Positions 45,285-53,643 of a DNA stretch of 64,000 bases are shown here, piece after piece. Every line of letters starts with the position of its first letter. Position 1 is the first letter of the stretch. The notes under the pieces are model-generated. The model searched no databases. It was given only the letters and a program-made list of their open reading frames with translations, and had not been told where the DNA came from. The stretch comes from Prevotella melaninogenica (lineage in GTDB: Bacteria > Bacteroidota > Bacteroidia > Bacteroidales > Bacteroidaceae): contig NZ_CP072350.1 of the NCBI RefSeq assembly GCF_018127965.1, positions 310,001 through 374,000 on the forward strand, given 5' to 3'. A program made the translations under genes and the position numbers.

Positions 45285-46235
45285 TTACACCACGTTCTGT
45301 GGTTCCCCTGCTATAAACTTCTTAATATTCTCAACGCAGATAGCCATTAGGCGCTCGCGTGCCTCACGTGTTGCCCACGCAATATGTGGAGTGATGAAGG
45401 CATTGGGCTGACGGAAGAGCGGATTGTCTGCACGAGGAGGTTCCTCGGTCATTACGTCGGCACAATAAGCACCGAGCTGACCACTCTCAAGAGCATCGGC
45501 AACAGCCTGATCGTCGATGAGTCCGCCACGTCCGGTATTGATAAGGATGGCGCCACGACGTACCTTCTTCAGTGTCTCTGCATTGATCATACGCGTGTTC
45601 TCCGCTGTCAAAGGACAGTGCAAGGTGATGACGTCAGACGTACTGAACAAGCCTTCAAGGGTTGTCTTACGGATACACTCTGGTAGGTCGCTACTGTTCT
45701 TACTGGTGCAAGCTGAGATGTCCATACCCAGTGCATGTGCAATCATTGCCACCTTCTGACCGATGTTGCCCAAGCCAACGATACCGAGTGTCTTACCAGC
45801 GAGTTCCATGAGTGGTGTGTCCCAGTAGCAGAAGTCCTGCTGCTTGCTCCACTCGCCACGGCGTACAGCCTCAGCATAATGGTCGACATGTGTGGTTGCG
45901 TTCAAGAGGAGGGCGAAGACATGCTGTGCTACGCTATCCGTACTATATGCAGGGATATTACATACGACGACGCCCCGCTCGCGTGCAGCCTCAACATCGA
46001 TATTGTTATATCCTGTTGCTAACTCACCGATATACTTCAATTGTGGCAGTTGATCGAGTACTTCACGGGTAATATTAATCTTATTGATAAGAATACCGTC
46101 TGCATCCTTAGCTCGTTCAATAACTTGTTCCTGACTTGTGCGTTCATAGATAACGCACTCTGCTATTTCCTTTATCGGTTCCCATGAAAGGTCACCTGGG
46201 TTGACTGCATGGCAGTCGAGAATTACTATTTTCAT
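45285..46235 (-). CDS. D-2-hydroxyacid dehydrogenase (glycerate dehydrogenase/hydroxypyruvate reductase-like)
   Basis: 316 residues. The NAD-binding fold has GLGNIGQKVAMIAHALGM near 150-167; the family signature TGRGGLIDDQAVADALESG lies near 232-250; the catalytic Arg, Glu and His positions are present in NTGRGG, EEPP and ITPHIAWAT. It interconverts 2-hydroxy and 2-oxo acids in the cytosol, most likely hydroxypyruvate and glycerate, though the substrate cannot be fixed by sequence. It is followed downstream by R4 repeats. No operon partner is evident. Confidence 0.92.
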   Translation of the reverse strand: MKIVILDCHAVNPGDLSWEPIKEIAECVIYERTSQEQVIERAKDADGILINKINITREVLDQLPQLKYIGELATGYNNIDVEAARERGVVVCNIPAYSTDSVAQHVFALLLNATTHVDHYAEAVRRGEWSKQQDFCYWDTPLMELAGKTLGIVGLGNIGQKVAMIAHALGMDISACTSKNSSDLPECIRKTTLEGLFSTSDVITLHCPLTAENTRMINAETLKKVRRGAILINTGRGGLIDDQAVADALESGQLGAYCADVMTEEPPRADNPLFRQPNAFITPHIAWATREARERLMAICVENIKKFIAGEPQNVV

Positions 46236-46336
46236 GTTTGTTGGGTGTTGGGTGTTAAATGTTGGGTGGTGATGATGTGAGATATTGGCTGATGGGTGTT
46301 GAATGGTAGGTGTTAATGATTACCTTTCATCCTACC

Positions 46337-47593
46337 TTATCCTATTTGCCTCCCCTCCTTTCGGAGGGGCTGGGGGAGGCTTTCTCCCTCCCCCTTCGGG
46401 GAGGGTCGGGGTGGGGCTAACTCATCCGGCATATACTGCTGCTCGACATAATGTCCGGGGTAATCGTGTGGATACTTATATCCATCGCTATAACCGAGGT
46501 CCTTCATTAGTTTTGTCGGTGCATTGCGAAGATGGAGGGGAACAGGGAGGTTACCTGTCTGTCGCACTAACTCTATCGCTTTATTGATGCCTACGTATGC
46601 AGAGTTATCTTTCTTCGACCGAGCTAAATAGACTACCGCCTCAGCCAATGGGATTCTACCTTCGGGCCAACCAATCTTCGTCACAGCGTCAAAGGCTGCA
46701 TTCGCCAGCAATAGGGCGTTAGGATTGGCAAGTCCGATATCTTCTGCCGCACTGATTACGACACGACGCGCAATAAACTTTGGGTCTTCTCCACCTTCTA
46801 TCATACGTGCCATCCAGTAGAGGGCTGCATCGGGGTCGGAGCCACGAATCGACTTGATGAATGCCGAGATAATATCATAGTGCATCTCGCCATCCTTGTC
46901 ATACGCCAACGGATTCTCTTGCAGTCGTTCCTCCACCATCTTATCCGTAATCACGACATCGTTGCCCGATTCGGCTGAGATAATCAAGTCGAGGATATTC
47001 AGTAGCTTACGCGCATCGCCCCCACCGTAACGCAGGAGCGCCCCCGTTTCACGCAGTTCGATATTACGCTTCTTCAGTTCCACATCCTCCGTAATGGCTC
47101 GATGCAATAGCTTCAGCAAATCATCTTTCTCCAACGACTTCAGCGTATAGAGTTGACAACGAGAGAGCAACGGACGAATCACTTCGAAGGATGGGTTCTC
47201 TGTTGTCGCACCAATAAGCGTCACCGTTCCTTTCTCTACCGCACCCAAGAGCGAATCTTGTTGCGACTTTGAGAAACGATGAATCTCGTCGATAAAGAGA
47301 ATCGGTGAGACCGAATTGAAGAAACGACCACTCTGTGCTCTTTCGATGACATCGCGCACATCCTTCACACCACTCGTCACAGCAGAAAGCGTATAGAACG
47401 GTGTTTCTAAGCGATTAGCGATAATCTGTGCTAACGTAGTCTTGCCCACGCCTGGTGGTCCCCAAAGGATAAACGACGCAATGCGCCCCGAGTCGATCAT
47501 ACGTCGGAGCACAGCCCCCTCACCAACGAGGTGTTCCTGTCCGATATAATCGTCGAGCGTGCGTGGTCGCAATCGTTCTGCCAATGGTTCCAT
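46337..47593 (-). CDS. rarA: Replication-associated recombination protein RarA (MgsA)
   Basis: 418 residues. An AAA+ core starts at MEPLAERLRPRTLDDYIGQEHL, with Walker A GPPGVGKTTLAQ near 45-56, Walker B ILFIDEIHRF, sensor-1 IGATTENPSF and the sensor-2 arginine region GGGDARKLLNILD. The C-terminal MgsA domain follows (RGSDPDAALYWMARMIEGGE; NAPTKLMKDLGYSDGYKYPHDY). The protein acts at stalled replication forks. The last roughly 30 residues (from ELAPPRPSPKGEGESLPQP) are encoded by an R4 repeat and extend past the normal end of the family. A consensus promoter lies upstream. Confidence 0.95.
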   Translation of the reverse strand: MEPLAERLRPRTLDDYIGQEHLVGEGAVLRRMIDSGRIASFILWGPPGVGKTTLAQIIANRLETPFYTLSAVTSGVKDVRDVIERAQSGRFFNSVSPILFIDEIHRFSKSQQDSLLGAVEKGTVTLIGATTENPSFEVIRPLLSRCQLYTLKSLEKDDLLKLLHRAITEDVELKKRNIELRETGALLRYGGGDARKLLNILDLIISAESGNDVVITDKMVEERLQENPLAYDKDGEMHYDIISAFIKSIRGSDPDAALYWMARMIEGGEDPKFIARRVVISAAEDIGLANPNALLLANAAFDAVTKIGWPEGRIPLAEAVVYLARSKKDNSAYVGINKAIELVRQTGNLPVPLHLRNAPTKLMKDLGYSDGYKYPHDYPGHYVEQQYMPDELAPPRPSPKGEGESLPQPLRKEGRQIG

Positions 47594-47619
47594 ATCTCTT
47601 CCTCTTTTTATTATTGTTA

Positions 47620-47651
47620 CAAAAGTACTGAATTTATCTCATAATAACAAA
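47620..47651 (-). promoter_or_regulatory. Consensus promoter of rarA
   Basis: On the minus strand TTTG (complement of 47648-47651), 20 bases, then TACTTTTG (complement of 47620-47627). The start is expected about 20 bases before the ATG at 47593. Confidence 0.8.
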
Positions 47652-47875
47652 GAATGAAAGAATGAAAAGCCGACCTTATCCGAAAACCTAAAAATCCCTT
47701 ATTCTTATAAACCTACAATTACACGCTATTTAGCATGAAGTCAACTATAATTCAAAAAAAGTTCACTGCTCCCCCTTTCACTTTCCCTATAATCATAAGA
47801 GTTAAAAGGCTTCATATAATAATACCAAAGTCTTATCATTATAAATAGAAACAAAAGATAAATTATACATCAACC

Positions 47876-50530
47876 TTACTTATACATATCATTACTTTTC
47901 CAATAATCTTCAACATACTTGAGATATGGATGCGAAGACCTTTCCTGTGATTCTAAATCATTATTTAATATTTCCGCAAAATCCTTTACTATAGGATCCT
48001 CACAAAGAATACTATTAGCTGCAATTTGCCCCCAAAATCCACGATATCCTAAATATGGGAGATACAATTGCTCTCTTAACAGTTCATTCCATTCAAAATT
48101 ATTATTCTCATAGGATACGACTCTTACTATCCAATCCATAAAATATGGAGATTCCGCTACATAATCTTTAAAAGAATTAATCCAATAATATGTGTCTAAC
48201 GCTGCAACATGACTGATTGTATATAGGGTATTTCTGAAGAACGTTTGTTCTCTATCATATTTTTTCAATGCTACCACGAAATTATCAATAATCTGTTTTG
48301 ACCACTTTTCGATATTTTCTTTTCCCAGTAGTGAGTGTTCACTGTGATTCCTAATTTTGTCAAGGACCAAAGAAATGAAGTTTACTTCATATTTACAAGA
48401 CCTAATATATTCACCAAAATCATCCCTGTCTTTCTCATACTTCTTTTCAGTTTCTTCCTGACCTACTGAACCAGAAGATATGGAGTTAAGTTTATTGTAG
48501 TATATTTTATTTAAAAGTCTATGAATATCATAGGTTTCCATAAAAGATTCTATGATTTGGGCTTTTCTCATAATTTGATTAGTGTCAACAATCTCTGGCT
48601 TTAATTCACAAAGCAAAGAAACAAACAAAGAAAGCTTTTTAAGAATCTCTATTTTAGAATCATCGAATTCATGATACCATTTATCTATATTATGTATAAA
48701 CGAACTTTCTTGACCTCGTAGTAAAATTTCCCTAAATACCACTTCACAAAGCTGCTTATAAGTAGGAGAGAATATTGCACGAACCTTAGCCCCTGGAATT
48801 TGGGTTTGTTTTCTATTGAAAGCAAAATACCTAAAATAAGAATCTGGATAACGCATTGAGTAGCCATTGATATCTTTTCTTTCTTGCTCAAACAAAAACC
48901 AGATAACATAACAAAAGATTGTCTGTTTTTGGACAAATACATCAGCTATAACATCATTTATTTCAACTATACTTATATTTTGCTCTTCTGGATTTGTGCC
49001 TTTTGCCATTTCTGCATACATAGGATGTTCGAACACAGATTCATATGATGATGATATTCTCAATGATTTTGTATTGTCATCGTATGTCAAAAGTGAACTA
49101 GCATCATCTCTGAATATTCGATATAAGTTTATGTTCAAATATTGTATAATTGATATGGCAAATAAGTCTGCTACATTAATTTCATCCATCATACCATTCC
49201 TTTCTATGCAATCCATTGCAAATGTAAAAACATTAAAGAATCTCACAATATCCCTTGGAGTCTCAAACGCATTTAATAAATTCTCTATCTCAAAAATACT
49301 GTCTATTATAAGGTCTTTAGTTCCTGTACAACTATATTCCCTTAAAACGCTATCCAACTTCTCTTGGAATATCTTTTTAAGTACAGCATCATTTGCAGGA
49401 AAAAGACATTCAAAATTAATAAACTTTTTCATATAAACCTCTGGAGCTTCTATACCCAAGCGTTCTAAAGATAGGCATAGGTTCTTTTTATCAGCAGCAA
49501 TTATATAAAATAGATTAGGAAAATCTGCTGTATCTCTTATAAGATTTAGCATCAGTTTCACTTCATCATCATGTAGTCTATCAACATCATCAATAGATAT
49601 AACAATAGGTCTGTCAATTTGTTTAAGGAATGTCATTATTCGGTCATGCTCTGTAGTCAAGGTCTTTTTCTTATACAATGACTTAAACATGAAGGAATAA
49701 TATGAATCTGGAACTTTTTCAACAAGTAATGATAGATAAGAAGAGAACATTCCTGTAGGTAGAATGAAATGTCTATTCAGTTCTTGATGTAGAACAGAGA
49801 AAAATTCCGTAATCATAGTTTCTGTTTTCTCGCAAAGCCAAGGTCTAAATTCTACATAAATTATTTTATTCTGATACTTTCCTCCCCTAATCGCTTTCTT
49901 CATTTGACATAAGAAGGATGTCTTTCCTATTCCAAAAGATTCGCTAAGCAAAATAGTAAAGGAGTTGGGGTTTTCCACAAAATAATGGCTATCAAATGTG
50001 GACAGAACTTTATCTAACAACGTTCTAAGAAGGAAATCTCTATTATACCCATCATTTGTTGTGGGAGCATCTATAAAAAAGGGATGAGTCCTTTTGTAAA
50101 GACCTGTAAGAGCCTGGAATTCTTTTCTATAAAGGCAATAGAATACATATTCCGTAAAAAACATTCCCAAAAACAAACATGCAAAATAACTAATTCCCAT
50201 ATAGGAATAAAAGTCAAACCTTCCCCAAATCTTAAATCCGACGTAAACAACAAATAAGAAAAACTCCCATAAGTGTCGTTGGGAAAACTTCTTTGTTTCT
50301 CTTTTCAGATAATCACGTTTTATAAGTGCTATAAATACTGGACATAAGAAAAAGATGAGAGCAATAAACAAACTGTCATTGGTCACAGTCTCAGTTATAC
50401 ATACAATATATGTTGATATAAGCTTATTGATAAATTTCCAGAAAATGATTAGCATTACAAGAATACAAGCCATGAGTTTGTATTCTGATAACATTACTGC
50501 TTTTATATCTTTATTTAATTCTTGAATCAT
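47876..50530 (-). CDS. Membrane-anchored KAP-family P-loop NTPase
   Basis: 884 residues. Four hydrophobic segments at about 17-45, 52-70, 88-103 and 110-135 form an N-terminal membrane domain. The KAP NTPase follows with LSESFGIGKTSF (Walker A, about 195-206), VEFRPWL at about 226-232 typical of KAP proteins, and IVISIDDVDRL (Walker B, about 309-319), then IAADKKNL. The C-terminal 400 residues are helical and charged without a recognised domain. KAP NTPases with membrane segments occur in phage-exclusion systems. It stands behind a reading frame broken by four stops, with the start 14 bases after that frame's final stop and an AAAGGGAG ribosome site between them. Its low G+C content suggests transfer. 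Confidence 0.85.
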   Translation of the reverse strand: MIQELNKDIKAVMLSEYKLMACILVMLIIFWKFINKLISTYIVCITETVTNDSLFIALIFFLCPVFIALIKRDYLKRETKKFSQRHLWEFFLFVVYVGFKIWGRFDFYSYMGISYFACLFLGMFFTEYVFYCLYRKEFQALTGLYKRTHPFFIDAPTTNDGYNRDFLLRTLLDKVLSTFDSHYFVENPNSFTILLSESFGIGKTSFLCQMKKAIRGGKYQNKIIYVEFRPWLCEKTETMITEFFSVLHQELNRHFILPTGMFSSYLSLLVEKVPDSYYSFMFKSLYKKKTLTTEHDRIMTFLKQIDRPIVISIDDVDRLHDDEVKLMLNLIRDTADFPNLFYIIAADKKNLCLSLERLGIEAPEVYMKKFINFECLFPANDAVLKKIFQEKLDSVLREYSCTGTKDLIIDSIFEIENLLNAFETPRDIVRFFNVFTFAMDCIERNGMMDEINVADLFAISIIQYLNINLYRIFRDDASSLLTYDDNTKSLRISSSYESVFEHPMYAEMAKGTNPEEQNISIVEINDVIADVFVQKQTIFCYVIWFLFEQERKDINGYSMRYPDSYFRYFAFNRKQTQIPGAKVRAIFSPTYKQLCEVVFREILLRGQESSFIHNIDKWYHEFDDSKIEILKKLSLFVSLLCELKPEIVDTNQIMRKAQIIESFMETYDIHRLLNKIYYNKLNSISSGSVGQEETEKKYEKDRDDFGEYIRSCKYEVNFISLVLDKIRNHSEHSLLGKENIEKWSKQIIDNFVVALKKYDREQTFFRNTLYTISHVAALDTYYWINSFKDYVAESPYFMDWIVRVVSYENNNFEWNELLREQLYLPYLGYRGFWGQIAANSILCEDPIVKDFAEILNNDLESQERSSHPYLKYVEDYWKSNDMYK

Positions 50531-50544
50531 CTATTTTTCTCCCT

Positions 50545-50934
50545 TTAATTTTTATATTCTATTTCCTTGTTGTAACATACAGATTGCCATAAATCTTCAA
50601 GCTATTCTCGGCTTACCATTTGGCAACCAGTTTGTTTCATGAAATCTTCAAATTGCATATTGGTATCTAATCAATAGCCATAGTTCCTTTCATCTGACAT
50701 TTTAAGGATGACCTTTTCATTGATATCCAAACCTATTTCTCACCACAAACTTTTATACGCTTCATCATACTCAATAAAGCATTGAGCAACATGGAATATT
50801 TTATCATCATATTCAGCGCATAATCAAAAAGTTTCGTGGACTTTATCTAAAAACTTTCCCCACGGCGTTCGTATCTTTTTACGTAATAATGAATTACCCT
50901 TACATGGTTTATCATTAAATTTAAAATATAACAT
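50545..50934 (-). pseudogene. 130-codon frame with three in-frame TGA and one TAG, upstream of the KAP gene
   Basis: From ATG at 50934 one frame runs to TAA at 50545-50547 with protein-like content (MLYFKFNDKPCKGNSLLRKK; CAEYDDKIFHVAQCFIEYDE; NMQFEDFMKQTGCQM), broken at four codons: TGA after HETF, TGA after KSLW, TGA after RNYGY and TAG after VSRE. There is no frameshift. Each stop is one transition from a sense codon (CGA or TGG to TGA, CAG or TGG to TAG). The likeliest reading is a recently decayed partner of the KAP NTPase. I do not recognise the family. Confidence 0.65.
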
Positions 50935-51665
50935 GATGATGCTTTTATGTTGTAATGTTCGGATTTAGGTGTAAAAATAAAACATGAGGATTTAAAGTAT
51001 CTCAGTATTTATCATACAGAAACACTTAACCTCGTATGAAAGAGCGTATTAAACTAAGTAAAAGTCATAACAAAAGTACAAATAAAATCTGATAATCTCA
51101 TTGCCTTTTGAAAATTATTATCAGTAATAGAGTATATGAACAGACATAATCCCGAACTTCTAAAGCTCCCGTACTACTCCAAATTCCACTGGTCCGTAAA
51201 CTTTTGTTAGATAATTTCATAACCTAAAAATCAAAAGGGCGTTAATTCCATTCGAATTAACGCCCTTTTGGCTTGCTAAAGATGCCCTTTAAGAACCTTA
51301 ATAACGCCCTTTAGGGACCTTAGTAAGCACCTTCAAAACCACAATTTCACAACTAATTGGATAACAAGATACTTACAAAGGTAACAAAAAAGCTGATTCT
51401 CGACTCCATTCCTCACCTTTTCCTGACCCGAAATGTAAAATAAATTCAGACTACGAATTACGCGAATGCCACGAATCATTATCGCTACAAACTCGTAAAC
51501 TAAAACAAACTACGAATTACACGAATACCACGAATCATTATCGCTACAAATAACTTGTTAACTCGTAAACTAAAACAAACTACGAATTACACGAATGTCA
51601 CGAATGAGGGATAAGGATTCGTGTAATTCGCGTAATTCGTAGTTCAAAGGACAAAGGACAAAGGA
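50935..51665. other. Intergenic region with R1 and R2 repeats
   Basis: 731 bp. A possible -7 box for the minus-strand KAP operon (TACTTTTG, complement of 51071-51078) lies without a clear -33. The R1 copy at 51233-51333 and three R2 stretches between 51450 and 51645 fill the rest. Repeated GGACAAAGGAC words reach the end of the sulfatase gene. Confidence 0.65.
51233..51333 (+). repeat. Dispersed repeat R1, copy 5, with perfect 16-bp hairpin
   Basis: AAAAGGGCGTTAATTC and GAATTAACGCCCTTTT form a perfect stem with loop CATTC (51233-51269). The usual R1 words follow: GGCTTGCTAAAGATGCCC, TAACGCCCTTTAGGGACC and AGTAAGCACCTT. Confidence 0.88.
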
Positions 51666-53213
51666 CTAAAGTCCTTTGTTGCGTATTGGGTCATCATACT
51701 GCACCTGTAGCTGGAGGAGTTGTTTCTTAAGGTTCTTTGTGAGCTTCTCCGTACCAGGTTTACCATAGATATTATGCATTTGGTCAGGGTCTTTCTTTAG
51801 GTCGTAGAGTTCCCAAGCATTGATATCATTGTAGAAGTGCATGAGCGAATAACGCTTCGTACGAATACCATAGTGACGGCAAACAGAGTGCTCGGCAGGG
51901 TATTCGTAGTAGTGATAGTAGAGCGACTGACGCCAGTTGGCTGGCTTCTTACCCTCAAGGAGTGGGAGGAAAGAACGGCCTTGAATGTCAGAAGGCACCT
52001 TTGCACCAGCTACATCGAGGAAGGTTGGGGCATAGTCGATGTTCTGTACCATCTCTTTGATAACCCCATGCTTACCGCCCGGATAGTAAACCAACAACGG
52101 TGTGCGGAATGACTCTTCATACATGAAACGCTTGTCGAACCATCCATGTTCGCCCATGTAGAAACCTTGATCAGAGGTATAGACAATCATTGTGTTGTCA
52201 AGAAGACCATGCTGGCGCAGGTACTCGATGACACGACCGACGTTGCGATCGACAGAGTGAATCACACGCATATAGTCGTGCATATAACGTTGATACTTCC
52301 ATTCAGCGAGTGCCTTACCAGAGAGTTTGTCTTCCTTAAACTTCTTGATGATTGGGTCATAGTAGCTATCCCACTGCGCACGCTGCGAAGGTGTCATACG
52401 TTTGTAGTTGCCACGTCCCCACTGTTCAAGTCCTGTAGTGGTGTGAATCTCGTTCTCCTTATCTGCCATCTTATTGTCATAGACGAGGTCCATGTCCTTT
52501 ATGATACTCATTTCCTGCTTCTGTGCAGCCAAACGACCAGCATAGTCATCATAGAAAGTCTTTGGCAACGGATAGGTCACATCGTCATAGAGGCGAAGGT
52601 CGCAGGTATCAGGGTTCCACACACGGTGAGGCGCCTTGTTGTGCATCAACAGACAGAAAGGCTTGTTCTTGTCACGTTTGTTCTCCATCCAGTCAATCGC
52701 CATGTCGGCAATGATGTTCGTAACATAGCCCGGACGGCGTATCTTCTTACCATTGCTAAGGAAGTCAGGGTTATAGTAGTCGCCCTGTCCGATAAGGATA
52801 TCCCAGTAGTTGAAGCCTGTTGGCAGTGAGGTGAGGTGCCACTTACCAATCATTGCCGTCTGATAACCCTGCTTCTGGAGCAACTTAGGGAAGGTCTGCT
52901 GTCCGCCATCAAAGGTCTTAGAATTGTCTGTGAAGCCATTGGCATGGCTATGCTTACCCGTCAGCATACAAGCACGTGACGGACCGCTGAGGGAGTTGGC
53001 AACGAAGCTCTCTTGGAACTTCACACCATTGTCAGCTAACCAGTCGATGTTAGGTGTACTGATAAAACGCTTGTCGTAAGCGCTGATTGTCTGGTACGAA
53101 TGATCATCGCTCATGATGAAGACGATGTTCATCGGTTTCTTCTGCGCTTGGGCAGGAACGAATGCACCCATTGCAATCGCTCCTGTCAAGCCGTATAATA
53201 CTTTATTTTGCAT
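51666..53213 (-). CDS. Secreted sulfatase, serine-type formylglycine motif
   Basis: 515 residues with a signal peptide ending near residue 23 (VPAQAQ). The metal-binding MSDDHSYQT comes first, and the catalytic motif SLSGPSRACMLTGK near residues 73-86 has Ser rather than Cys at the modified position, so it needs an anaerobic sulfatase-maturating radical-SAM enzyme, which is not in this window. Further family motifs are GKWHL, HNKAPHRVW and YTSDQGFYMGEHGWFDKRFM. The overall sequence is like S1 sulfatases acting on host glycans such as GlcNAc-6-sulfate of mucin or glycosaminoglycans, but the exact subfamily is not certain. It stands alone between repeat regions and would fit the host-glycan diet implied by the two endoglycosidase loci. 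Confidence 0.9.
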   Translation of the reverse strand: MQNKVLYGLTGAIAMGAFVPAQAQKKPMNIVFIMSDDHSYQTISAYDKRFISTPNIDWLADNGVKFQESFVANSLSGPSRACMLTGKHSHANGFTDNSKTFDGGQQTFPKLLQKQGYQTAMIGKWHLTSLPTGFNYWDILIGQGDYYNPDFLSNGKKIRRPGYVTNIIADMAIDWMENKRDKNKPFCLLMHNKAPHRVWNPDTCDLRLYDDVTYPLPKTFYDDYAGRLAAQKQEMSIIKDMDLVYDNKMADKENEIHTTTGLEQWGRGNYKRMTPSQRAQWDSYYDPIIKKFKEDKLSGKALAEWKYQRYMHDYMRVIHSVDRNVGRVIEYLRQHGLLDNTMIVYTSDQGFYMGEHGWFDKRFMYEESFRTPLLVYYPGGKHGVIKEMVQNIDYAPTFLDVAGAKVPSDIQGRSFLPLLEGKKPANWRQSLYYHYYEYPAEHSVCRHYGIRTKRYSLMHFYNDINAWELYDLKKDPDQMHNIYGKPGTEKLTKNLKKQLLQLQVQYDDPIRNKGL

Positions 53214-53643
53214 ATATAATAAATTGGTTTATCTCTACCTGTAGCAGTATAATGCACGCTTCCTTATACCCAGGAAGACAGTAGTAGATTTAGACATAAT
53301 TACATTGATTTAGGTTTACAGGTGCAAATATAACACTTTTTTTTATAAATCCATAATCCTTTATTAATTCAGAATTCATAATTCATAATTATGATTACCA
53401 GTGTTGGCTATGATTTACCTGAACGCACAGGAGAACACGTCAACTTGTAAACTTGTGAACTCGTAAACTGATTATAAACCAGTGTTGACTATGATTTAAC
53501 TGAACGCACAGGCGAACACGTCAACTTGTAAACTTGTGAACTCGTAAACTAACCAAAAGGGGAATCCCGTATTTCACGCCCCTCCCTTTGGGGAGGGGAA
53601 GGGGGGAGGGGCCAGTTGTTGCAGTTTTTGCAGTTTTTGCAGT
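53214..53643. other. Intergenic region with R3 and R4 repeats up to the insertion element
   Basis: 430 bp. A possible sulfatase -7 box (TATATTTG, complement of 53325-53332) is followed by two R3 units with a nearly repeated 60-base stretch (CTGAACGCACAGG, CACGTCAACTTGTAAAC), one R4 unit (53575-53613) and three copies of TTTTTGCAG, the last serving as target site of the insertion. Confidence 0.65.

Noticed and set aside
52146-52829. 227-residue plus-strand frame
   Set aside because: Antisense to the sulfatase catalytic region; no independent features.
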